A stretch of DNA of 64,000 nt from Stachybotrys elegans (lineage: Eukaryota; Ascomycota; Sordariomycetes; Hypocreales; Stachybotryaceae), in the NCBI GenBank assembly GCA_020746835.1, contig JAGPNK010000008.1, positions 310,001 to 374,000 of the forward strand, read 5' to 3'. The notes beneath the pieces are model-generated. The model saw nothing but the letters and a program-made list of their open reading frames with translations. It was not told the origin of the DNA and did no database searches. Positions 1 to 11,649 of this stretch are shown piece by piece. Made by a program: the position numbers and the translations under genes. Every line of letters begins with the position of its first letter. Within the stretch, counting starts at the first letter, position 1.

Positions 1-3000
1 AACAGGCAGAGGTTGATCTGTTCCTGTTATCTCTGCGTGTGCCCCTTGCTTCAGATTCGAGTGACGTGATCGGACGCGAGGCAAGGAAAGATGAAGTTGC
101 CGCTCCGTAGGTAGTGGTGTACTGTATGTAGGCTGGTGGCAGGCAGGGCAGGTTGTGCATACACCGGAGCTGTATTGAGCCAATACAATGATGGACCTGG
201 CTCTGGGTCGTGGTGGATTGCGAAGTGGGTGGGTTGGGGGGCAGGCCGGGGGTGCCTCGAAACGTCTGCTCCAGTATGTACCCGTTTGCCTAGACCACCT
301 CCACTCCTGCTGCCTCTGCTTCCTTCACTTCAAGTTCCCTCAGCCAGCAAGCAGTGGAGGAAGGAACACCCACCAGCGGTTTCGATACGTACCTCCTATA
401 ACTTTGTCGTTACCTCTGCAATTCGCTCGTCTTCTTTCCCTCTGTTCCCCCATTCTCGTCCCGGGCGCCTCTCTCCATACTCTTTCTCTTCATCCAGCCA
501 GGCGGGTTGGGAGTCTGAACCAGTCTAGATTCAACCTCGAAGCTAGGAGCAAACAGCGCAGCTGCCTACACGCACATACACCAACCAGTATCTGCACCAA
601 TTGTCATCGAAACGGACGTGCTCCCGACACGTCCCACGTCCACTACCGCTACCCGCGTCCCTGACTCAAAAGGCAGGCAAGGTAAGGCATCCCATGTTCC
701 CACGTCCCACGTCCCACGGCACCCAGGCACCCAGGCTCCCAGGCTCCCATGCTCCCATGCTTCCATGCTTCCATGTCGAGCCGCCACGCCACCGCCCCCA
801 TCCATTGCTTGCCTGCCTCCCATCCCAGACCCAGCCCTGCTCTTCTTGAGCCCCCTTCCCGAAATTCTGCATACACTAAACTAAGACTCCATGTACGAAT
901 AGGGTATCATCGACGCATCACACCTGCCAGGTACCATTCGAGGATACCTGCGCGTCTCCAGATCAAGGCCTTGTCGTCTCTGCCCCTGTACAGTCGTACC
1001 CTTGTTTGTGGCTTCGCGTTCTCTCCATCGATCACCCGCCCACCCATCCTGCCCTCGCTGTGGCGTAAATCCTCAACTTCCACCGCTAGCTCATAAACGC
1101 CACAACCGTTCCACTGGTCCCCGCCAGCCACGTGGATTCCTCACCTGGTCTGCTACCTTTCAGCTCTATTGTTGGCTGTTGTCTTGAAGGTAGGCGAGAC
1201 AGTCAACCGGTTGCCCTTGGAGCATATGTCTAAGGCATCTGCCAGCATCTCAACTGTACGTCACTCGAATTTTCGTTATATCTTTGTCCCAGTACACCGG
1301 TTACCGGCAATAGTGGAGTTCCTTGTAGCACGTTGTGCGGATGAATGCAAGTCGTTGGATTTATTTATCCACTAGACTTAATTTCACCTCGACGTTGTGC
1401 AATTCACACAGGCATGCATCACGTATTCGAGTTGGGGCTGGCCCGAGGTCACACTGGCTTGGCTGGTCCTTTGGCGCATCCCGCGATTTTCGGAGCATTG
1501 GGCTAATATTCTGCTTGGTAGCTGTTTTACCAGTCCGGCAACTGAAGGCACATCGGTTTCAGAGCGCATCTGTTGCCCTCTGTGTTTAGGCTGCGCGTCG
1601 AACCAGATATTTTCCAACGGAGAAGACCCGTATAGTTTCTTACACCCAAGTTCAAGGTGAGTCCGTTGGTGTCGCCAGCAGCCCCTGAACCCCTGTGCAT
1701 TGAGAAGACGGGGAATCGGATGATTTCTTCCCTATTCGTTCCATGCTTCTGTTATATGCCTTGTCACAAGTTTGGATCAGCGTTGAACATGACGGTGCTA
1801 ATGCTAAGAAACCAGAGTTGCATCTTTACCAATGTCGTCAACCATGGCAGCAGAACGACCAATGGCTGGTCAACTCAAAAACGAATCGATGTATGGACAT
1901 GTATGTGGTTTTCGAATTACTCTTCTTTCTTTTTCTTTTCTAATTTTTCCATTTCCCATTTCCCCTCTATCATTTTCTTTCTTCCTTCTTTTCTTTCCAT
2001 CCGATGTGGGTGCGCCTGATCAATGTAATCGGATTGAATCATCTAGCCCTACCCTCGCGTGGTCACTGTGTTCGGTACCTTTGACAACAGCCACGGCTCC
2101 ATCCATGGCACTCGCGACACGCGAACGCGTTCAACTCGTTGCAGATGCCAAGTGGCAGATTGAACATGGTTGTCGCAAGTATGGCCATGTCAGGAGTAGG
2201 GCCTGGTCCGAGCAGGGAAGTTTCTGTTTCACCAATAGCCGGGCGCCCGCTAGGAAAAGAGGGTGGGCTGGGGAGCGAGTGCGAGGGGGGCGTGGGCGAA
2301 GCATCGATCAGGCCCTGGATACTCAGGCCCAGCATCCCCCAAGTTGGAGGGTAGCGACCCGTCGCGGAAGATGGGAACACCCATGCTTAGCCCATTGCAT
2401 TTTGCTATTGCATCGACACTTTGAAGCCAAAGTTTATTTGCTCTGGCCGACATCTACTATTCCAGACCAGCGTGCCATCTGGTACTGCTGAGAAGGCTTC
2501 TTCCCTGGCGTGGCGTGGCTGAGCCGTCATTGGAGTGGCTGTCTCACTCAAGTACTAGAGCGAATTCTCTGCCTTCAGGAACCCAGCCGATTCTACCCGC
2601 CGAGCTTGACCGAGTTGCTGTCAGCCATCAGTTGCAATCTTCGTACCCGACTGTTTCTACCACTACCGGGAACTTCCCGTATTCAGCTGATGAGGAGCAA
2701 GCGGCCGGCTTTGCGGGCAATGGCAAAAGGAAAAGGAACAGGATTTTGTGCAATGGTACAAGACGAGGCTTGGCTCAGCTTGAACTAGCGCATGAGGTCT
2801 AGCCTTTCATGGAGGGAGGACGGACACCAGGCACGCGCGCCGCCTCTGACGAGGACCGTTGAAGAGGTCCAGGCTAGCGCCCAGACCGTCGGCACTCTGG
2901 CGCTCCCGCTATCTCCCTCTGGGCCTTGAGCTTTCTCGTTCGGCAGATGGACTGGCCATCTCCTGGCTGGTGACAGTCGCGCCTTGAACACCAAAATCAT

Positions 3001-4825
3001 GCCAATGCCTTCCGTCTTCCACGATGCCCTCAGGTGCTTGAGCCGGTAGGCCATTCACTTCCTCGCTGCACCGGCCAGTCAGGCTGTTTCCCATCCCCAA
3101 CACGTGGTGACCCTCGGGGCCCTCGTATTCAAGGATTGCTCGTTTGCAGACCTCGCAAGGCGATCTGCAAAGTACAAGGTACCTCTCTCTCATCGCATCC
3201 GATTCGATGTCGACGCCTGAAGAGAATTTGGTCACCATCAGGAGGTACCGAGCAAGGGGCAACGGGACTGGCCAAGCCCTGCATGGGCTTATCCACACCG
3301 CTTGTGGTCAAAAGTCCAGAGGCGAGGTGAGGCCAAACCCGGTGGTCTCCTAGTCCGTCGACTAGCCCCGGCTTTAGGCTGCCTCATTGGGCAGCTGCTC
3401 CTAGTCCTGCAACCCCTGTTTGACTGGTCATTGGCCCTGCTGGGAGGGTAATCAAACGCGGCATATCCCTGTCACGTTTCTTCCATGCGCTTGCACGCCC
3501 CGGCTACAGCTCTGGGGCTGGGCCCATCCAACACCCCTGCCCAACGCCACCCCGTCCCAACCGCATCAGACCAACTCTTTCGCTCGCTCTCTTCTCTTCT
3601 TCCTCAAGACACGCCCCTCATCGCGCTCTGGTTCCCCCGTCCCCCGTCCCTGGTCACCCGTCACTCAGGCCCCCATGTTGCCTGCAAGAAGCGGCAAGCC
3701 TGTGCGAGAGGGCGAAGAGACACGCTAAGGTCTCCAGCAGCAAGACGTTCACCTATCTCTGCCTGCGAACCGGCGGTGTATGGACTCCTATGCTGGCCAT
3801 GCGGGCAAAAGGACTGGGCGGGCCGAGTGGCCAAAACAGCTGCTTAGAATGGTCACTTGGGAAGCAAGAAGGGGACATGGTGGCCAAGCGGTGCCTTCGT
3901 CTCTGTTCTATTCTTACCTTTTCTTCATGTCCCGCCCATCACTAGCCTGGCCTTCATGCTTCCCCGAGATTTCAGGGACAGGGACTGGGACCAAAGTGCT
4001 GCTTCTTGCCGCTGGCGGGCCCTCATGACACCCTGCCAATGATCCCTAGCTCCGCCTCCGTCTCTGGCTGTCCCCTGAGGCCATAGCCGACGTATTTGTG
4101 AGGCTGGACGACCAACTGCCATACACCCAATACCACATCTCTTGGTCCCCACGATGGCAATGCCCACCCCCCTTCTCGCACACTATCCATTATTATCCAC
4201 TTTGGATCCTACTGTTGCCCAATCCCATAATCTTGGTTCAAATACCTCCTCCCCTGCTCTTCCCATCTTCGCCCCCCCTCATCGTTACTCTGGCGCACCT
4301 ACGCAACGATCTCTGTCTACTGGGGTTTCTCATACCTCCCTGACCGCGTTTGTCGATTCTTCCCCCTTGCACCAATCCGTCAAAATCAAGTGAAAAGAAG
4401 AAGAAAAAGCAGAAGAAGCAAAGTGACAGAGAAACCGGGTCGGTTCGCTTGCCATTTGCCAGTCCTCCTTTCTTATTCTTTCCTCCCTCACTTCTTACGT
4501 TGGCAACCGTCCCGCCACACTTGGCCTGAAAACAAGCGGTACTGAATCCTACATTTCCCTTTTCAGCCGTACATTTCTCTTGTTCTCTACACCTTACCTG
4601 TCGCTGTAGTACGCGAACAAGGTTGCTTTATCAGCATGGTTCTTTCGGGGCCTAGCTTGCCTCATCCTTGCAGTTCCCAGTCCGTCACAGGGGATGATGG
4701 CCCACTCCGTTGGAGCTCCCCAGACCTTGACACCATCGAGTCGAAAAATAAAACACCAACGCGTCCTGCTTTGAACTGTTTTCTTTCAACCATCTATCGA
4801 GTCTCTGTATATTCATGTCTTACTG
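1..4825. other. Long upstream/leader region of the MedA-like gene
   Basis: No convincing protein gene is visible here. Open frames exist on both strands (up to 219 codons, 1832-2491 +) but they are low-complexity and lack family motifs. The DNA is pyrimidine-rich on the + strand, with a CT tract near 1920-2000 and an 8-bp tandem array at 720-775. Good splice donors occur at 682 (AAG|GTAAGG) and 1657 (AAG|GTGAGT), and a splice-acceptor-like ATGCAG ends at 4846. Part of this stretch may therefore be a spliced 5' leader, but that is inference. One AGGTACCT palindrome lies at 3177. An ATG at 4636 opens a 166-codon overlapping frame that could act as an upstream ORF. Confidence 0.5.
720..775. repeat. 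Seven-copy 8-bp tandem array with stepwise variation
   Basis: Seven consecutive octamers read CACCCAGG x2, CTCCCAGG x1, CTCCCATG x2 and CTTCCATG x2, each class differing from the next by one base. A related CCCACGT-type heptamer repeat precedes it at about 691-719. This is read directly from the sequence. Confidence 0.9.
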
Positions 4826-7800
4826 ATGGGTCTTCTCTCTATGCAGCATCATCCCCACCACCAGCAGCAGGGTCCTCCGCCTTCCCAGCATCTTCAACAC
4901 TCGCGACCCCCGAGTGTCGTTCACCAGCAGCATCACACTCAGGCTCAGGCCCAAGCCCAACAGTCACAGCACCAGAGCGCGTACTCTTCGTCGCATTCGC
5001 TCCCACAAAGCTACCAAGGCGGAAACCAAGCCACGGGAACACAGGAATCCCTCAACTACTACAACCACCCAAGCCCTTACAGCACTCCAGGTGGCAACAG
5101 CGGATACGCCTCCGCAGGTACGTTTGCCTTGATTGAAACAGTATTGAGTTGAGACTGACAGAATGCGACCAGAAACCTCCGATATGATGGCCGCGGCTCA
5201 AATCCCGAGACCTCCCTACCCCCCGATGTCCTATCATACACCACAATCAAACTCTCCCGCCTCAGTCGCCTCGCCTTCTCAGCATGATCAGCACAGGAGC
5301 ATATACGGCCAACCGCCTTCGGGCCACATGCAGCCGTCGCTTTACTACACGCCTCAGCCTCAGTACCAGCCTATGCAGCACCAGCCGACGGCATCTCCCT
5401 ATGCGCAACACGCGCCTCACCCCCAGCACGCGCAACACCCGCAGCAGACCATGACGTCGCAGCCCAACATGATGATGTCTCACACTGCCACGCAGGGTCA
5501 GATGCCTCAGCACCAAGCACAGCACCCCCAAGCACCAATGTCGGATGACCGCAACAAGGTCCAGGCAGATATGCGACTCCATTTGCAAAAGCAGCCCCAA
5601 CAGTCCCCGATGGCCCAAGATCATCATGCCCAGAATGGTGGCCAGCTTCAGAGCCCAGGCAACCCGGCCGCGGGTGTCAACCCTAATGCGGCCCCCGGCC
5701 CCATCCCCGCAACTACCCCTCTGGTGGTAAGGCAGGATGGCAACGGTGTTCAGTGGATTGCATTCGAGTACTCCAGGGATCGCGTCAAGATGGAATACAC
5801 CATCCGTTGCGACGTGGAATCAGTCAACATTGACGAGCTATCACCCGAGTTCAAGCAGGAGAACTGCGTTTATCCCCGTGCCTGCTGCCCCAAGGACCAG
5901 TACCGAGGCAACCGCCTCATGTACGAGACGGACTGCAACCGCGTCGGATGGGCTCTGGCGCAGCTCAACGGCCCCCTGCGAGGCAAGCGAGGTCTCATTC
6001 AGCGCGCCGTCGACAGCTGGAGAAACAGCAACCAAGATCCCCGACTGAGAAGTCGTAGGGTCCGTCGTCTTGCCAAGATGAACAACCGCAAACAGGTTCC
6101 TAGCCCTCACCCGGGCGCCCCTCACATGGGCGGCCCCAACGGTCCGTCAGGGATGCCGGCCGTCACAGGCCCCATGGCCCCGGGAGGCGTGAGCATGGCT
6201 AAGCCCGGGATGGGCAACATGGGTCAACCGATGCACCACCACCACGCTGGAGGTCACCCTGATGGCAGCACCCAGGGTGGAGGAGACGAAGTCGGTATGT
6301 TCCACCACATGTGATTTACACCCTCGAAAACTACCGCTCCCGCACGAATTGCTTTGACACCGCTGCCACTTCACCCGTCATCATTCCGCACCTCACCGCA
6401 CCCCAATATCCTGGCGAATGTTGTGTCCCCTTAATTGATACCAGCCTTGTTCCTACCTGCTCCTTAATACGGGGAAACAAAAGCATCTGTTTGTTGGACT
6501 TGTACCTATTGCTTTCATATCTGCGTTTGTTGTTTCTTGCTTCAATGGTTCGTGTTAAGGGGGGCTGGGTTCTTGTGTATTGCTTTCTTCTCTTTCTTCT
6601 TCTTCCTCTTTCTCCCTTACTACATGCTGTCAATTAGCATCCGGGCCATTGCCCAACGCGTGCACCGCGTTATCTGTTCATACAATATGCCTTGATGGCA
6701 AGAGGATCAACAGGCGCTCCCTACCCTAATTCCCCTCAGCCTGTCGTCTGCACCTTTGTACATTACGATCAGGTCGCGCAGAGTTGCTGCTACTGTTCCA
6801 AGAACCCTCCTGGATCTCGCAGGGGGTTCGCGCGACTCATAGACGAGTTCAATCTGCCTTCGAGGCTATAGTATGTTGGATTAACGTTGCTATCTGCAAC
6901 CGGGACATGATCAGTGTGTCTCCTGTGGACAACGGGCATCTGGACCAGCGTCTGCCCAAGTGTCGATTTGTTTTGACTTGCTTTGACTTGCTTTGAACTC
7001 CATGGCCTAAGCCGGGCCCCCTATTGCATGCTACTTGCTTCATCGCCACCGCACATCCAGTACATTGCACCAGTGGGCACATTGCTTGTTTCTGACTCTA
7101 TGAAGTGGGATATGACATGGCTAATACGATTCGTACTCTAGCAGGTGGTAGCCCGTACCAAGACCACCACCATCACCAGGTCCCCACCACGCAGGCTCCT
7201 CAGAGCGGGAATGAGGACGTAAGGCAAACCCATGTGTTCACCGGTTACGGATCGCATGGGTATGCGCCGAGTGCGCCGGGTGGATCGATGTCTCATATGG
7301 CTCCCCACGCGGGGGGCCCCGTGGCCGCTCGACGCCGAAGCCGAGCCAACGCTGACGAGCCGGACGACTTGTTCCCTGATCTGCCCGAGGCGAAGAAGCG
7401 CAAGTTCATCCTGGTCGAAGACAAGGTCCGCAACTCGCGGCTGCGTGTGCGAGTTACGCTCGAGGGTGTCGACACGGGCGAGATACCCGACAGCTTCCGC
7501 AAGGGTTCGAGCGTGTTCCCTCGCAGCTTCTTCCCCCGGGAGATGCAAAGCCCTCCGCCTAGCCCGACAGGATCACGCTTCTTCGCTGGAGATGCGGCCG
7601 ACGACGGCACTCAGGAGACGGAAGGCCGTGATACCGGACGTCGTGGAGCTGGCAAGTTCTCGTCCGAGATGGTCAAGGTGCCGTTTGCCGAATCCCAGGA
7701 TGGCGAGATTGCGATTCCGCGGATGAACAAGACAGCTCGCGGCAAGGAGGTCAAGCTGAACGATCTCGGCTACCGCATGGCGTGGCTTCAGAGCCGCGTC

Positions 7801-8046
7801 TTCGCAGGCAGAACCGTCTTTCTCCAACGAGCATGTAAGAGTCCCCTTGATATGGCGAAACCCCTTGTATGCTGGGCCAGATGACTTACGATGTTTACAG
7901 TGGACTGCTATCGCAACAAGACTCGAAGCGCGATTGAGAGCACCATGCAGGATGTCACCGCTGTGGCACCTCACTACGAGACGCGCCCGGGAAAGAGACG
8001 GTGGACTGAGCGCATGAAGCGCGACGACTCCAAGCTGGATGATTAA
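4826..8046 (+). CDS. medA: MedA/Acr1/Ren1-like conidiation regulator (DUF8032-type protein)
   Basis: Predicted exons are 4826-5117, 5173-6294, 7142-7834 and 7901-8046, giving 750 aa. All junctions are GT-AG and keep frame. The first 280 residues are very rich in His, Gln, Pro and Ser (poly-HQ runs). A conserved block at about 282-400 (FEYSRDRVKMEYTIRCDV to RRVRRLAKM) and a second, related block in exons 3-4 (RKFILVEDKVRNSRLRV to LQRALDCYRNK) are likely nucleic-acid or protein interaction domains. Size, His/Gln richness and two conserved blocks fit the MedA/Acropetal/Ren1 family, nuclear regulators of conidiophore patterning; the family call is from memory. Oddities: the start is uncertain because both early ATGs (4826, 4841) sit in a splice-acceptor-like stretch; intron 2 is about 847 bp; its acceptor is a tandem TAGCAG. 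Failure to splice intron 2 would end the protein at 6314. Confidence 0.65.
6295..7141 (+). other. Unusually long intron 2 of the MedA-like gene
   Basis: The donor GTATGT is at 6295-6300 and the acceptor at TAG 7141 or CAG 7144. The frame on both sides is compatible with either acceptor. Most other introns in this window are 44-150 bp. It holds an in-frame stop at 6312-6314 and a T/C-rich stretch at about 6480-6640 resembling a 3' UTR, so alternative termination is possible. Confidence 0.65.
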
Positions 8047-9438
8047 GAAATTAATACCAGCATACCGCCCTATTGCCTTGATGACATGGGGCCACGCATT
8101 ACATGCTCTGTTTGGACATCTGCACGAAAATAATGGCCTGGATTCATATTGCATTTCTGTCAATACCACTGTGCGACACACTGTGTTTCTTTTTCCTTCT
8201 TCTTGCCTTTGGCCTACAGTTGCATTTCGACGACACACAGGCCACGCTCAAGACAAGACACTTTTTGCATAGGCGATCAGGATAGTCGGTTCTGTGAGGC
8301 TCGAGAGCGTGCGTGGAATTTGCTTGAAAGACGTGGAGCTGTATGTTTTTGTACAGCGGCGCGGGCGGACCAGCTGCATGCAAATGATGATGGAGAAGGC
8401 GGGCCGAGGACGCTCGTCTATAATGGAAGTGTAACGAGACTAATATTGTTTGCGGAGCCTATTGCGAGCTCTGAGGATATATACCCGGGGTCAGCATTAC
8501 TACATGGGGAAAAAGAAGAGAAAAAACCGGATATCCTTGTGGATGGGAGAAGGGGCCGAGACAGAGACTCTTTAGGTGTTTGAGTGATGGGAGGGCATTG
8601 GCGGCTTCTCGCTGGCTGGCTGCGAGGCAATAATGTCTATGAATAGTTTGAATGTACGTTTCATATTTAACACAATAGATAACTGGATTGATTTGACGAA
8701 CCGACACGAATTGCATGGCTTGCGGTGTACAGGTTGGGATGTTGCTCTACTACTGGCTTTGCGGCGCCGTATGGAGAGGTCTGTAGGACAATGCCGCCCA
8801 CGTAAGAAACAGCCATCCGAGGTGAGCAGCTCGTATAAGTTTGATAGGACCTGCTTCTATTGTGTTGGTGCTGGTGGTCTTGAGTAGTATGTGTAGGTGC
8901 CTAGTTTGGCTCTTGGCGAACTGTGGACATTGTTAACCTAACGAGCTGAAGAGCCTAGCGAGCAGCCCTGAATGATAGTCTCACTTCGGGGGGCTGTGAT
9001 GGTCTAGACGTGGTCAAGCTGCAGCGTGCCTCTTTGTCATGTGCGGCTGAGGTTCCAGGTGGGCTGGACTGGGCCAAGGTCAGGGGTATGCACAAGTGCC
9101 CAAGTTTTTTGGGGTTGGTGCTAAAGCGTGACCGGCGTCATCTGAGGCTGAATCGAGGAACAGGCGAAAAAGGGCGTTCCTTTTCGGCGTGACCACGGGC
9201 TCGAGTCACCGAGGCCACTTCCTCAACACCCCGACGGCATTGGAAGGCCTTTGGAGACCCGGCCTCGTTTGCCTGCTTCGACGGCTGAAGGGTCGGTCCG
9301 TTGCCGAATTGTCCATACGAACCCGACTGGTTGATTCTCCATTCACCGTGTCCCACAACCGCCTCTGCCCCTCGTGTTCAAACAACGAGACGAGAGCCAG
9401 CCGGTCGTTCCCACACGGCACATCTGGATGAGCGAGCC
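8047..9438. other. Intergenic: 3' end of MedA-like gene and promoter of the proline-rich gene
   Basis: No gene is recognised. A TATATA element lies near 8478. The frame of the next gene is open upstream of its ATG back to about 9301, but there is no in-frame ATG before 9439. Confidence 0.5.
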
Positions 9439-11649
9439 ATGGCGTATCAGCAGCACCCGTACGGATACCATGGCGCATACCAGCCCAACACATTCGTCGC
9501 CGAGCTGGAGGCGCCCATCAAGGCGCCCGCTTCCTCCTCTGGCACCACCGCCATCCCCGTGAGGCATCCCGATGGCAGCGGCCCCGTATTCGAGATGTCA
9601 GCCGAGTCGGCCGTGGCCCCCAAACAAAAGCCGACGCCGTCGCCGACAACACTCGCGGCAGCCCGTCACGACGACAGCCCGCCGCCGCAGGCCAACCCGT
9701 GGCCCTTCTACCTCGAGGACGCTACCCCTGCCAAGACAGCCGTTCCTGAAGCCAAGCACGCAGAGGAGTCCGGGACGGCTGTCTCCGCCCCTGCCAACCC
9801 TTGGCCTTATCATGGACCGGCAGACCACGATGGAGAGGACGTCAAGAGTGATAAGGATGGTGCAGCACGTCGGCAAGGAGGGGAGACGGGTACAACTGCT
9901 GCGGTGGACAAGCCCGAGAATGGTGCCAGCCAATCGGCCGGCATGGACAAATGGGTGCCGGAGCCATCGATATCAGCACCCAAGGATGGCGATCTTCCCT
10001 ATCCCTCAGATACCCAAGCCGACCCTGCACCAGACGTCGACTCGCCGCAGGAAGAGCTGTATCCCGCGCCTCTCAACGTCTCACGCCCACCTTCCAAAGT
10101 GCCCTCTCCTCACAACTACGTCGCATACTCTCCGGCACCCCATGATGTGCCCCGGCCCGCCACCACCGCACCGCCCTCCTCCAGCCCGACTGCTCTACCC
10201 TACCGACCTTACCGGCCGCCCTCGGCTACTCTTCCCCCACAGTCTCCCACGAGCCCGATGGATCCCGCAGTTGCCCATCCCCGGAGGTATACCGCTGGCA
10301 GCGCGCCCCATCACTTTTATGTGCCGGGCCCGACATCCCCGTCGCTTCACCCTCCTTCCTCTGCTCCGTCGCCGTCTCTCGCTGCCTCGAGGCCGAGCCC
10401 AAGCCAGCAGCCGTCGCCGATGGCGAGCCCACCCATAGAAGGCAGTGTCTCTGTATCGCCGCCGCCTCATCCCTCGCCTACAAGCCCGTCACTAGCTCAG
10501 CCAATGGCGAATAGCCTTGGATATCAGTCGCCGAGACCTTCGATCTCTGCAGCATCACCGATTCAGCAGCACTATACTGGTCCAACACAGTTCTACAACC
10601 AGGGCCACCATCTTCCTCCAGCCGCTCCGCCTGCGTCACCTGGACTGTTGCCCCTGCAGTCGCAGTACAACAGCTCCCCAGCACCTCCTCAAGCTCCAAG
10701 CTTCCAGCACTCTCCCGTGTCACCACAAGGACCGAGCTCTCCGCATTCCCCTCCGTTGGGACAACAGCCCCATGTAGGAGCAGGACAGGTTCCTCCCGGA
10801 CAGACAGCTGGGAGTCCAAACCACCATGGGTATAGCACCTTTCAGCCAATGTGCGCCTCGCCAGTGTCGTCTCCCTCTCCACTTCCTTCTCCTTATCAAC
10901 AGCCACCACCCCTACGGTATCAAGCACAGAGCCCGCCTACGGTAGCATCTCATGCGAATCTGCATTCGCCGCCCCCGCCGCCCAGCACTGGCTATGTTAG
11001 TCCTCAAAGGACAAGCTCTCACTCATCGGCGAGTGGCTACCCTTCGCCGCATCTACCCCCACGGCCAACAGAGAACTCGGCTCCTCCTCAACATCACTAC
11101 CAGGCGCAGCAACCTGCTCAGATGTCATACCCCCCACCGCCTCCTCCTCCATATCCTCCTATGCCGAACTCAAGCTACGCACCTCCGCAGCCGCAGCGCC
11201 CGCAGTACCCAACCCATCCGCCTTATGGCCAGCCTCAGCCTGCACCTGGTCAATATCCCACGGGCTACCAAGCGCCGCCCTTGCCACCAAGACCATTTAC
11301 CGCGCACAATTCACAAGCGCCGTTGCCTTCTGGGTTTAGCAGCGCCGTTCCGAATACCGTCCACTTTCCTCCTCCGCCGAAAACCCACTATGTCCCCCCG
11401 CCAGCGCAACCGGGAGTGGGGAGAACCAGCTCCGGAAAGCTCTTTAGCAGTTCGTCAGCTAAGAAGTGGCTGGACAGGACGGGACAGGTCCTCGAGAGCG
11501 GCCTGGCACCGATGCTCCAGGGCCGAGAAGGGTGGACTCAGCAGGGCCAGGGGGTGCAGTCGCCGCCGCCGGGACATCAGTTTGTTCCTCCAATGAGTCC
11601 CCAAGTTAGGGGAGCACCGCCGGCACAGGGTTCGGGGAGAGGAAGGTAA
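9439..11649 (+). CDS. Proline-rich low-complexity protein, function unknown
   Basis: A single uninterrupted frame of 736 aa from ATG 9439 (MAYQQHPYGYHGAY). I chose this ATG because it is the first in-frame ATG of the open stretch. The N-terminal 200 residues are mixed and carry two NPWPF/NPWPY motifs (about residues 88 and 121). Residues from about 200 to 650 are dominated by Pro, Ser, Gln and Tyr with many PPP runs and SP sites, so the protein is probably largely disordered. The most protein-like segment is near the C-terminus (SAKKWLDRTGQVLESGLAP, about residues 673-691), which looks like a short amphipathic helix and may be the conserved functional part. No signal peptide, membrane segment or enzyme motif is visible. 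Proline density suggests binding to SH3 or WW domains, but that is only inference. Confidence 0.75.
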   Translation: MAYQQHPYGYHGAYQPNTFVAELEAPIKAPASSSGTTAIPVRHPDGSGPVFEMSAESAVAPKQKPTPSPTTLAAARHDDSPPPQANPWPFYLEDATPAKTAVPEAKHAEESGTAVSAPANPWPYHGPADHDGEDVKSDKDGAARRQGGETGTTAAVDKPENGASQSAGMDKWVPEPSISAPKDGDLPYPSDTQADPAPDVDSPQEELYPAPLNVSRPPSKVPSPHNYVAYSPAPHDVPRPATTAPPSSSPTALPYRPYRPPSATLPPQSPTSPMDPAVAHPRRYTAGSAPHHFYVPGPTSPSLHPPSSAPSPSLAASRPSPSQQPSPMASPPIEGSVSVSPPPHPSPTSPSLAQPMANSLGYQSPRPSISAASPIQQHYTGPTQFYNQGHHLPPAAPPASPGLLPLQSQYNSSPAPPQAPSFQHSPVSPQGPSSPHSPPLGQQPHVGAGQVPPGQTAGSPNHHGYSTFQPMCASPVSSPSPLPSPYQQPPPLRYQAQSPPTVASHANLHSPPPPPSTGYVSPQRTSSHSSASGYPSPHLPPRPTENSAPPQHHYQAQQPAQMSYPPPPPPPYPPMPNSSYAPPQPQRPQYPTHPPYGQPQPAPGQYPTGYQAPPLPPRPFTAHNSQAPLPSGFSSAVPNTVHFPPPPKTHYVPPPAQPGVGRTSSGKLFSSSSAKKWLDRTGQVLESGLAPMLQGREGWTQQGQGVQSPPPGHQFVPPMSPQVRGAPPAQGSGRGR

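Noticed and set aside
1832..2491. 219-codon + frame in the left gap
   Set aside because: Starts in a CT tract, mixed random sequence, no family resemblance.
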